From: Luteimonas sp. BLCC-B24 | GTDB taxonomy: Bacteria > Pseudomonadota > Gammaproteobacteria > Xanthomonadales > Xanthomonadaceae | Length of the DNA stretch: 64,000 nucleotides | Assembly (NCBI RefSeq): GCF_028550595.1 | Contig: NZ_JAQQGN010000002.1 | Span: forward strand, 620,001 to 684,000 | Direction: 5' to 3' | Part shown: positions 54,507 through 62,357 of the stretch, piece by piece | Position numbering within the stretch: position 1 is the first letter of the stretch | Layout: each line of letters opens with the position of its first letter | The notes under the pieces: model-generated | What the model saw: only the letters and a program-made list of their open reading frames with translations | The model's database searches: none | What the model was told of the DNA's origin: nothing | Position numbers and translations under genes: made by a program

Positions 54507-55308
54507 CGCGACAGCGTACCCGGGACGCAGGCGAACCGGCGCCTGAGGTGCAGGACACACCGGCAGCCGCGGCATGGAATCGCCGTCAGGCGGACGGGAT
54601 TGCCGGCGGCGCCGTGCACGTCGCCGCGTCGTTCCGGTTCGGCGCGGTCTCGAACTGCCTCCGCGACGCGCGAGGCGGTCCGGGCGCCCCGAGCGACACC
54701 AGAGGGGAACGCAACGAATCGATCGTGATGGGCATGGCGTGTGCGTCGTCGCTCTTGTGACCGTGAGTTTGGCCGGTGCCCGGAACGTGCCGATGTCGAT
54801 GCGCAGTCGCGCCCGCGCACCCGGGGCGCCGACCGGTCTCCGGCCGCGGACGAAGCCTTGCGGCGTCCGGTGGACATCGGTCAGTGCGGGCGCCCTCCGC
54901 CGCGCGCGCTTTGGGGGAGCGCTGTTCCGGGACAGGCGGCCGCTGACCAACGAGGTCATGCAGCGCCAGGTCCGTGATCCCGCATCGAGACGTGTGGGCT
55001 GCTGCGAGGCACCGACCACGCACCACGCAACCGCGGCGGATCGCGGATTCCCCCGTGGCGGGACGCGTGGTCGGGCTGTATCCGTAGGGGCCGATCGTTC
55101 CGCAGGACATCGTGTCGCGCTGGCGGCATTCGGGATGCAGATGCGTGCAGGGCCGCAACGGCCCGTCCGGGTGACATCGGTTCCGCCCATGACGTGATCG
55201 GCCGCGGTCGTCGGATCGGCCCGGCGCCGGGGCGCTCGGTCCCGCCGCATGCCGCGTCCGGCGCATCCCGCAGGTTAGGATGCGCGCACTTCCGATGTCG
55301 TGGGTGAC
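54507..55308. other. 802-bp gap without a recognisable gene
   Basis: The largest unassigned stretch lies between the divergent rlmJ and creB. Both strands are open for long distances but the translations are arginine- and cysteine-rich noise with no motif I know. I see no T-tract terminators, no tRNA-like fold and no repeat. It must hold the promoters of both genes; I could not find a convincing creB promoter or a cre box here. Confidence 0.55.
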
Positions 55309-55989
55309 ATGAGCGCCATCCTGCTGGTCGAGGACGAAATCGCGATCGCCGAGACCGTGGTCTACGCGCTGCAGGCCGACGGCCACACCGTGCGCCACTG
55401 CCTCGACGGGCAACAGGCACGGGCGGCGATACGCGACGCCGCGTTCGACCTGGCGATCCTCGATGTCGGCCTGCCCGACGTCAGTGGGTTCGCGCTGTGC
55501 GGCGAACTGCGCCGTGCGGCCCCCGTGCCCGTGATCTTCCTCACCGCGCAGGCGGCCGAAGCCGAACGCGTGCTGGGCTTCGATCTCGGCGCCGACGATT
55601 ACATCGCCAAACCCTTTTCGCTGCGTGAGCTGGTCGCACGCGTGCGTGTCGCGCTGCGCCGCGGCGCGCCTGCGGAGCAGGACGGCGAGACCCGGCGCGT
55701 CGGCGCATTCGAACACGATGTGGCCGGGCGGCGCATCCGCTACCACGGCCAGGCGCTGGATCTCACGCGTTACGAGTACGGCCTGCTCGCAGCGCTGCTG
55801 GCGCGGCCGGGCGCGGTGCTCTCGCGCATGCAGCTGATGGAGCGCGTGTGGGAAAACGCGTCCGACAGCAGCGACCGCACCGTCGATACCCACGTCAAGA
55901 CACTGCGCGCGAAACTGCGCGCCGCCGCGCCCGCTTGCGATCCTCTGCGCACGCATCGCGGCATCGGCTACGCGCTGGACCTCGACTGA
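55309..55989 (+). CDS. creB: Two-component response regulator CreB
   Basis: A 226-residue OmpR/PhoB-type regulator. The receiver has the acidic residues VEDEIAIAE, the phospho-acceptor in LAILDVGLPDVSG (about residue 53) and the lysine in DDYIAKPFS; the winged helix ends with TVDTHVKTLRAKLRAA and GIGYAL. Similarity in wording (ILLVEDE-AIA-T) and the following creC and creD identify it. CreBC controls creD and envelope or beta-lactam-response genes in E. coli, Stenotrophomonas and Pseudomonas. ATG 55309 is used; a GTG three codons earlier is possible. Confidence 0.9.
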   Translation: MSAILLVEDEIAIAETVVYALQADGHTVRHCLDGQQARAAIRDAAFDLAILDVGLPDVSGFALCGELRRAAPVPVIFLTAQAAEAERVLGFDLGADDYIAKPFSLRELVARVRVALRRGAPAEQDGETRRVGAFEHDVAGRRIRYHGQALDLTRYEYGLLAALLARPGAVLSRMQLMERVWENASDSSDRTVDTHVKTLRAKLRAAAPACDPLRTHRGIGYALDLD

Positions 55990-55990
55990 C

Positions 55991-57436
55991 GTGCGCATCG
56001 GCCTGCGCATCCTGCTCGGCTACTTCCTGATCGTCGCCCTGGCGGCATTCCTGCTGATGCGCGTGTTCACCCAGGAGATCAAGCCCGGCGTGCGCCAGGC
56101 GATGGAGGACACCCTGGCCGATACCGCCAACGTGCTCGCCGAACTGGCCACCGACGATTTCCTGGCCGGGCGCATCGACGACGGCCGCTTCGCCGCCCGC
56201 GTGCGTGCGCTGGGCGCACGCGACATCGGCGCCAACATCTGGGGCTTCCGCAAGTCCCAGGCCGAGTACCGCGTCTACGTCACCGATGCCGCCGGCGTCG
56301 TGGTGTTCGATTCGACCGGGCGCGATCTCGGCCGTGACTATTCGCGCTGGAACGACGTGCTGCTGACGCTGCGCGGGCAGTACGGCGCCCGCTCCACGCG
56401 CAGCGATCCCGACGACGACAGCACCTCGGTGATGCACGTGGCCGCACCGATCCGCGACGGCCGGCGCATCGTGGGTGTGCTGACGGTGGCCAAGCCCAAC
56501 AGCGCGATCGCACCGTTCATCGCCCGCAGCGAGCGCACGATCCTGCGCTGGGGCTTCGTGCTGCTGGGCACCGCGCTCGCGGTGGGTCTGCTCGCGGCCT
56601 GGTGGCTGTCGCGCCAGCTCGGCGGCCTGCGCCGGTACGCCGATGCGGTCACGGCGGGAGCGCTCGCGACCTTGCCCGACGCCGCGGGCGAATTCGCCGA
56701 CCTCGGCCGGGCGCTGGAGACCATGCGCGAACGCCTGGAGGGCAAGCAGTACGTGGAGCGCTACGTCCACGCACTCACCCACGAGCTCAAGGCGCCGCTG
56801 TCGGCGATCCGCGGCGCGGCCGAGCTGCTGGAGACGCCGCTGCCGGAGGCGGACCGTCGCCGCTTCGCCGCCACCGTCGTCGCCCAGGGCGAGCGCATGA
56901 CCCAGATGATCGACAAGCTGCTGGCGCTGGCGGCGGTGGAACATCGCCAGCGGCTTGAACAGCCCGAACCCGTGCCGGCGGCGGCCATGCTCGAAGCGGC
57001 CCTGACCCCGTTCCGCGACGACCCGCGCCGCGTGCCGGTGGCGCTGGACATCGACGCCCGCTGCCGCACGGCGAGCCTGTTCGGAGATGCCTTCCTGTTG
57101 CGGCAGATGGTCGCCAACCTGGTCGACAACGCCTGCGATTTCGCACCGGCCGGCAGCGTGGTGGACGTCACGCTCGCGCCGGTCGCGGGGGGACGGCTCG
57201 CGATCACCGTGGCCGACCGCGGCCCCGGTGTGCCGGCGTATGCACTCGACCGTGTGTTCGAGCGCTTCTATTCGTTGCCGCGGCCCCACGGCGGCAGCCG
57301 CAGCAGCGGGATCGGCCTGGCGTTCGTGGCGGAAGTGGCGGCCCTGCACGGCGGGCGCGCCACGCTCGGCAACCGCGACGGCGGCGGCGCGGTGGCGACG
57401 CTCGAGCTGCCGCAGTGGCCGGGCGCGACTTCATAG
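55991..57436 (+). CDS. creC: Sensor histidine kinase CreC
   Basis: A 481-residue membrane sensor kinase for CreB. A first transmembrane helix (LRILLGYFLIVALAAFLLM) is followed by a periplasmic sensor of about 155 residues, a second helix (TILRWGFVLLGTALAVGLLAAW), a HAMP-like linker, the H-box YVHALTHELKAPLSAIRGAAE and an ATPase domain (MVANLVDNACDFAP, DRGPGVP, SSGIGLAFV). The GTG start comes one base after the creB stop. The stop codon overlaps the cre box that precedes creD. Confidence 0.91.
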   Translation: MRIGLRILLGYFLIVALAAFLLMRVFTQEIKPGVRQAMEDTLADTANVLAELATDDFLAGRIDDGRFAARVRALGARDIGANIWGFRKSQAEYRVYVTDAAGVVVFDSTGRDLGRDYSRWNDVLLTLRGQYGARSTRSDPDDDSTSVMHVAAPIRDGRRIVGVLTVAKPNSAIAPFIARSERTILRWGFVLLGTALAVGLLAAWWLSRQLGGLRRYADAVTAGALATLPDAAGEFADLGRALETMRERLEGKQYVERYVHALTHELKAPLSAIRGAAELLETPLPEADRRRFAATVVAQGERMTQMIDKLLALAAVEHRQRLEQPEPVPAAAMLEAALTPFRDDPRRVPVALDIDARCRTASLFGDAFLLRQMVANLVDNACDFAPAGSVVDVTLAPVAGGRLAITVADRGPGVPAYALDRVFERFYSLPRPHGGSRSSGIGLAFVAEVAALHGGRATLGNRDGGGAVATLELPQWPGATS

Positions 57437-57445
57437 CGACTTCAC
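57430..57445 (+). promoter_or_regulatory. CreB-binding cre box upstream of creD
   Basis: TTCAT-AGCGAC-TTCAC matches the known CreB target TTCAC-N6-TTCAC with one mismatch. It is part of an 11-base direct repeat of GCGACTTCA, straddles the creC stop codon and lies 66 bases before the creD ATG, where an activator site would be expected. Confidence 0.72.
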
Positions 57446-57511
57446 ACACGCCCCATCGTCCGCCCATGTACGCCGCGCAGGCTGCGCACGGGTTCCGAAT
57501 GGAGAGAGACG

Positions 57512-58978
57512 ATGCGCCTGGCGTTGAAGATCGTGATCGTGGCGGGGCTGAGCCTCGCCATCCTGTTGCCGCTGCTGATGATCCGGGGCGTGATCCACGA
57601 CCGGCAGCGGTTCCGCCTGGAAGCGGTCGAACGGATCGCGCGGAGCGAGGCAGGCCGTCAGGCCGTGGCGCCGCCGGTGCTCGTGGTGCCCTACACCGAG
57701 ACCGTCGCCGTCGAAGACCTCGATGCGCAGGGCCGCGTGCTCGGCGTCGTGAACCGCGAGCGCACGGGCACCTGGCTGTTCTTTCCGGAGACGGCCACGC
57801 TGACCGGCACGCTGGCGCCGTACAGCCGCCGGCTCGGCCTTCACGAGGTGCGGATGTACAGCCTGGGCGGGCAGCTGGGCGCGGCGTTCGAGGCGCGCAT
57901 CCCGGAGGAGGCGGCCGACGCGGTTGCGCCGCGCAGGATCGGACGTCCGTACCTGAGCTACGGCATCGCCGACGTGCGCGGCCTGCGCGGCACGCCGCGG
58001 CTGAGGGTGGACGGCGCGACGGTCGCCGTGGAGCAAGGCGCCGGCGACGGCCTGGGCGCGGGCGTGCATGCGACGCTTGCGCCGGTGTCGGCGGGCGAGG
58101 TGCTGCGCGTCGGCACGGCCTTCGAGTTCGAGCTCGCCGGCAGCGCCTCGCTGGCGGTGGTGCCGCTGGGGTCCGAGACCCGGGTCGCACTGGATTCGCC
58201 GTGGCCGCATCCGCAGTTCAACGGCCGCTTCCTGCCGCAATCCAGTGCCATCGCTGCCGACGGCTTCCGCGCCGAATGGGCGGTGTCCTCGCTCGCCAGC
58301 GATGCCCAGCGCCAGTACCGGCAAGGCACCCGGATCGATCGCGAGCTCGCGTCGCTGGTGTTCTTCGAGCACAGCGGTGCGAATCTCGACGTGCTGGGAA
58401 TCTCGCTGGTGGATCCGGTCGATGCCTACGTGCGGGCGGACCGGGCGAGCAAGTACGGCGTCCTGTTCGTGCTGCTGACGTTCGCGGCGTTCTTCATGTT
58501 CGAACTGCTGCGGCAGCTGCGCATCCATCCGATCCAGTACGCGCTGGTGGGCCTGGCGCTGGCGCTGTTCTTCCTGCTGCTGGTGAGCCTGTCGGAGCGG
58601 ATCGCGTTCGGCATGGCCTATCTGGCCGCGAGCGTGGCCTGTATCGGCTTGATCGGCCTCTATCTCGCGGCCGTGCTGCGCAGCCGGGTCTGGGGCTTGG
58701 GGTTCGCCGGCATGCTCGGTCTGCTGTATGCCGCGCTGTATGGCCTGCTGGTGTCGGAGGACAACGCGCTGGTCCTCGGCGCGGGGCTGCTGTTCGTGAT
58801 CCTCGCCGCGGTCATGCTGGCCACGCGCCGGGTGGACTGGTACGCACTCGGCAACGCGCCGGCGCAGCCCCACGCCGCCGCCGCCGCACGATGCCTGAGG
58901 CCGGAGACCCGATGCCGGGCCGCGTGTTCGCGGCCTTGGCGTGTCGCCCACGGCGCGCGTGCAACACTCCGGGCATGA
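57512..58978 (+). CDS. creD: Inner-membrane protein CreD with an unusual C-terminal tail
   Basis: A 488-residue protein of the CreD family, induced by CreBC and linked to envelope integrity and beta-lactam or colicin tolerance. One N-terminal helix (IVIVAGLSLAILLPLLMI) is followed by a large periplasmic domain and a cluster of about five helices from residue ~315 (GVLFVLLTFAAFFMFELL). The family normally ends soon after VDWYALG; here about 40 further residues rich in Ala, Cys and Arg follow (from about residue 449) and overlap the next gene by ATGA. The tail looks like frame noise, see findings. RBS GGAGAGAG precedes the ATG. Confidence 0.9.
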   Translation: MRLALKIVIVAGLSLAILLPLLMIRGVIHDRQRFRLEAVERIARSEAGRQAVAPPVLVVPYTETVAVEDLDAQGRVLGVVNRERTGTWLFFPETATLTGTLAPYSRRLGLHEVRMYSLGGQLGAAFEARIPEEAADAVAPRRIGRPYLSYGIADVRGLRGTPRLRVDGATVAVEQGAGDGLGAGVHATLAPVSAGEVLRVGTAFEFELAGSASLAVVPLGSETRVALDSPWPHPQFNGRFLPQSSAIAADGFRAEWAVSSLASDAQRQYRQGTRIDRELASLVFFEHSGANLDVLGISLVDPVDAYVRADRASKYGVLFVLLTFAAFFMFELLRQLRIHPIQYALVGLALALFFLLLVSLSERIAFGMAYLAASVACIGLIGLYLAAVLRSRVWGLGFAGMLGLLYAALYGLLVSEDNALVLGAGLLFVILAAVMLATRRVDWYALGNAPAQPHAAAAARCLRPETRCRAACSRPWRVAHGARATLRA

Positions 58979-59583
58979 CCGAATCCGCCCTTTCCGTACG
59001 CGTGCTGTCGGGGGACGCGTTGATCCCCTATCTCGACGACGTCGCACGGCTGCGCATGCGTGTGTTCCGCGACTGGCCCTATCTCTATGCCGGAGATCCG
59101 GCGTACGAGCGGGCGTACATGGCCGCCTACGCGCGCTCGCCGCGCAGCGTGTTCGTGCTCGCATTCGACGGTGAGCGCGTGGTCGGGGCGTCGACCGGTC
59201 TTCCGCTGGCCGATGAGGATCCGGGCTTCCATACACCCTTCGTGGACCAGGACCTGGCGGTGGCCCGGGTGTTCTACCTCGGCGAGTCGGTGCTGTTGCC
59301 CGACTACCGCGGCCGTGGCATCGGCCACGCGTTCTTTGATGCGCGCGAGGCCCACGCCCGCGCGCTGGGCGGGTTCGATGTGACCGCGTTCGCGGCCGTG
59401 GACCGGGCCGACGACGATCCGCGCCGGCCTGCCGCTCACCGGGACAACACGGCTTTCTGGCGCAAGCGCGGCTACGTGCGCCAGCCCGGAATGAGCATGC
59501 TGCTGCGCTGGGACGAGGTGGAGGTCGGCGACGTGCTGCATCCGATGACGTTCTGGACCCGCCCGCTGGACGCGGTGGAATGA
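58975..59583 (+). CDS. GNAT N-acetyltransferase, coupled to a nitrilase
   Basis: A 202-residue GNAT protein. The N-terminal LRMRVFRDWPYLYAGDPAYERAYMAAY and the acetyl-CoA loop (LLPDYRGRGIGHAFFDAREAHA, about residues 107-128) are those of the acetyltransferase half of proteins that in other bacteria are fused to a carbon-nitrogen hydrolase. Here the two are separate: the start overlaps creD by ATGA, and its own stop overlaps the nitrilase start by ATGA. Substrate is unknown. Confidence 0.87.
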   Translation: MTESALSVRVLSGDALIPYLDDVARLRMRVFRDWPYLYAGDPAYERAYMAAYARSPRSVFVLAFDGERVVGASTGLPLADEDPGFHTPFVDQDLAVARVFYLGESVLLPDYRGRGIGHAFFDAREAHARALGGFDVTAFAAVDRADDDPRRPAAHRDNTAFWRKRGYVRQPGMSMLLRWDEVEVGDVLHPMTFWTRPLDAVE

Positions 59584-60464
59584 GGGTCGCGGCGGCGCGG
59601 TACCGGATTGGCATGCCGGCGGATTTCGACGCCTTCGCCGAACATCAGCGGCGTCTGCTGACGGAGGCGGCCGCCGCGGGGGCCGAGGTGGCGGTGCTGC
59701 CGGAGTATCTGGCACTGGAGCTCGCCGCAACGTTCGATGAGCGGGTGCGTGGCGATGCGTTGGCGTCGTTCGCGGCGATCCAGCGCTACCGCGGCGACTG
59801 GCTGGCGCTGTTCTCTGGCCTCGCGCGCGACACCGGCATGACCATCGTCGCCGGAAGCTTCCTGCTCGATCCCGGCGACGGCCGCTATCGCAACCGCAGT
59901 GACGTCTTCGCGCCGGGCGGCACGCACGACTGGCAGGACAAGCTGCAGCTGACCGCCTTCGAACAGGCGACCGGCGTGATCGCGCCGGGCGACCATTTGA
60001 AGGTGTTCGATCTGGGGGCCCTGCGCGCAGCGGTGGCGATCTGCTACGACATCGAGTTTCCGCTGCCGGTACGTGCGCAGTGGAGCGCGGGCGCACGGCT
60101 GTTCCTCGTGCCCAGCTGCACCGATACCGCGGCCGGCGCCACCCGTGTGCGGGTGGGATGCCTGGCCCGCGCGCTCGAGAACCGCAGTTTCGTGGTCCAG
60201 TCCGTCACGGCCGGCGACGCGCCCTGGACGCCGGTGCTCGACACGAATACCGGCCACGCCGCCGTCATCGCGCCGATGGACGCCGGCTTCCCCGCCGACG
60301 GGGTGCTGGCCGAGACCACCGATACGGACGTCTGGGCGATCGCGGACATCGACGTCGCGGCGCTGGAGGCGTCCCGGAGCGCGGCGCAGGTCGCCAACGA
60401 CCGCGACTGGCCCGCCCAGCAGCAGCCTGCGCTGGCGCGCGCAGTGGTGGCGCCGCTGCGCTGA
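59580..60464 (+). CDS. Carbon-nitrogen hydrolase (nitrilase superfamily)
   Basis: A 294-residue amidase-type enzyme. The catalytic triad is complete: E42 (VLPEYLALE), K121 (WQDKLQLTAFE) and C155 (VAICYDIEFPLP). The wording matches the hydrolase half of GNAT-nitrilase fusion proteins such as the B. subtilis YhcX type, whose reaction is not established. It is translationally coupled to the GNAT gene, so the two products are probably made in equal amounts and may act on the same compound. It ends convergent with the PAP2 gene, 16 bases apart. Confidence 0.87.
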   Translation: MRVAAARYRIGMPADFDAFAEHQRRLLTEAAAAGAEVAVLPEYLALELAATFDERVRGDALASFAAIQRYRGDWLALFSGLARDTGMTIVAGSFLLDPGDGRYRNRSDVFAPGGTHDWQDKLQLTAFEQATGVIAPGDHLKVFDLGALRAAVAICYDIEFPLPVRAQWSAGARLFLVPSCTDTAAGATRVRVGCLARALENRSFVVQSVTAGDAPWTPVLDTNTGHAAVIAPMDAGFPADGVLAETTDTDVWAIADIDVAALEASRSAAQVANDRDWPAQQQPALARAVVAPLR

Positions 60465-60480
60465 GTGCGGGCACCGGCGA

Positions 60481-61020
60481 TCAGACGGCCGGCAGCCCCA
60501 GCCACAGCGACGCGGCCGCGAGCGCGCTGCCGATGGCCGTGGCCGCCAGCACGTCGCTCGGATAGTGCAGGCCCAGCACGACGCGCGAGGCACCGACCAG
60601 CAGCGTGAACGGCACCAGCACGATCGCCAGCACCGGGTAGTGGGCGATGGCGACGATCGAGAACGCCACCGCGTGCAGGGTGTGACCGGACGGAAAGCTG
60701 TACTCGTCGAGCGGCGCGACCCAGGCGCGGATCCGCAGATCGGTGGCGAAGGGGCGCGGGCGGCGCGTCCAGCGCTTGAGCCGCCGGTACATCAGCAGTG
60801 CGACGCCGCCGGTGGCCGCCATATGGGCTGCGGCCGACAGCCCGTCGAGTCCGTCCAGGACCACCAGCGCACCCATCAGCACGTACCAGAACACGCCGTC
60901 GCCGAGCCGGCTCACCAGGGCGAAGCCGCGCCGCAGCCATCCGTGTGCGCAGGCGCGATTGGCGCGCAGGCACCAGCCCGTGTCGTGCGCCAGCAGACGG
61001 CTACGCGGCGGTGCGTGCAT
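60481..61020 (-). CDS. PAP2-family membrane phosphatase
   Basis: A 179-residue membrane phosphatase with the three PAP2 signatures: KRWTRRPRP, EYSFPSGHTL (catalytic His) and SRVVLGLHYPSDV (nucleophile His with Asp). About five hydrophobic segments are present. Substrates of the family include phosphatidic acid, undecaprenyl pyrophosphate and phosphatidylglycerol phosphate; which applies is unclear. ATG 61020 lies within the end of the upstream glycosyltransferase gene (20-base overlap), so they form an operon with it. Confidence 0.87.
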   Translation of the reverse strand: MHAPPRSRLLAHDTGWCLRANRACAHGWLRRGFALVSRLGDGVFWYVLMGALVVLDGLDGLSAAAHMAATGGVALLMYRRLKRWTRRPRPFATDLRIRAWVAPLDEYSFPSGHTLHAVAFSIVAIAHYPVLAIVLVPFTLLVGASRVVLGLHYPSDVLAATAIGSALAAASLWLGLPAV

Positions 61021-62176
61021 GGTGGCGCTCCGGCAGTGAGGGTTCGACGGGCGTGCCTTCACCGCGCACACCCGAGAGCAGGGCGTCCAGTTCGCGCACC
61101 ACCTGCACCGGGGCCAGGCGCAGCATCGCTTCGCGGCCGGCCAGCGCCATCGCACGACGTCCCTCCGCGTCGTCGGCCAGGCGCAACGCGGCGTCGACGA
61201 AGTCCGCGTCGCTGCCGCTCACGCACGCGCCGTGCAGGCCGTCGCACAGGTGTTCGGCGGCCGCGCCGAGGGCGAAGGCCACCTGCGGCACACCGCTGGC
61301 CATCGCCTCGAGCACCACGTTGCCGAAGGTCTCGCTGCGGCTCGAAAACAGAAACAGATCGGCGCTCGCCAGATGCCGTGCGAGATCCCGACCGCGTCGG
61401 GTGCCGACGAACAGGATGTCGGGGTGGGCCCGCTGCAGCGGCTCGCGCAGCGGGCCGTCGCCCACGAACACCATGCGCGCACCGGGCTGCGTCTGCTGCA
61501 GGGCGCGAAATGCGCGGATCGCGAGATCGAGATTCTTCTCGGCGGCCACGCGGCCGACATGGATCACCGCCAGCGCGCCGGGTGCGAGGCCCCAGGCCTC
61601 GCGCAGCGCCGGGTCGCGCCGCGCGGGATCGAACCGCGTGCAATCCACCGCGCGAGGCAGCACGACCGGGCGCGGGATGCCCTGCGCGTCCAGCCAGGCG
61701 GCCAGCGCGCGCGTGGCGACGACCGTGGCATCGGCCGAGCGATGGAAGCGCCGCATCCAGCCCAGCGCGGCCGGCTCCAGTGCGCGCAGACCGTAATCAG
61801 CCATGTACAGGTCGAACCGGGTGTGCAGCGCGGTGACGACCGGAATCCCCAGGGCCCGCGCGGCGCGGATCGCCGAGGCGCCGAGCAGGCCTTCGGTGGC
61901 GACATAGATCGCGTCCGGACGCCGGCGGCGCCAGTGGCGACGCAACTGCATGCCCGCAGGCAGCGCGATGCGCAGGGCGCGATACAGCGGCAGACGCATG
62001 CCGCGGACGCGGAGGGTGCCGTCGGCATCGGTACCGGTCGGTTCGTCGGGCCGCGCCGGGCGGACGATGTCGACGGCGTGGCCGCGCTGGCGCAGGCCGT
62101 CGGCGTAGGACTGCAGCGTGAGTGCCACGCCGTTGACCTCGGGCGGGTAGGTGTCGGTGACGATCGCGTAGCGCAT
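61001..62176 (-). CDS. Glycosyltransferase family 4 (GT-B), MgtA/PimB-like
   Basis: A 391-residue retaining GT-B glycosyltransferase. The N-terminus MRYAIVTDTYPPEVNGVALTL and the loop after it are those of alpha-mannosyl/glucosyl lipid transferases of the DGD/MgtA group; HVGRVAAEKNLDLAIRAF and the ligand-binding SRSETFGNVVLEAMASG (E-x7-E type) are at about 210 and 300. Together with the PAP2 gene it suggests glycolipid synthesis and lipid dephosphorylation, by inference. Start at 62176 is the only good ATG before the motif. Confidence 0.88.
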   Translation of the reverse strand: MRYAIVTDTYPPEVNGVALTLQSYADGLRQRGHAVDIVRPARPDEPTGTDADGTLRVRGMRLPLYRALRIALPAGMQLRRHWRRRRPDAIYVATEGLLGASAIRAARALGIPVVTALHTRFDLYMADYGLRALEPAALGWMRRFHRSADATVVATRALAAWLDAQGIPRPVVLPRAVDCTRFDPARRDPALREAWGLAPGALAVIHVGRVAAEKNLDLAIRAFRALQQTQPGARMVFVGDGPLREPLQRAHPDILFVGTRRGRDLARHLASADLFLFSSRSETFGNVVLEAMASGVPQVAFALGAAAEHLCDGLHGACVSGSDADFVDAALRLADDAEGRRAMALAGREAMLRLAPVQVVRELDALLSGVRGEGTPVEPSLPERHHARTAA

Positions 62177-62357
62177 CGTGACGGTCCATGCCTGGGCTTG
62201 ACGCATGGTCGGCGCCGGTGATGCCGGGGCGGTGACAGCGCCTTGACCGTTCCGTGACGGCGACGGGCGGCTGCGACGTCGGCGGACCGCGGCCAGCCGC
62301 ACGGCCGCGCGCACGCGAACGACGCGGCGCCAGGCGGGCGCGCAGGCGCCGTATGCC

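Noticed and set aside
54574-55197. A 207-codon frame in the gap before creB as a possible gene
   Set aside because: Arg-rich, no start signal, no motif, and it competes with equally long frames on both strands.
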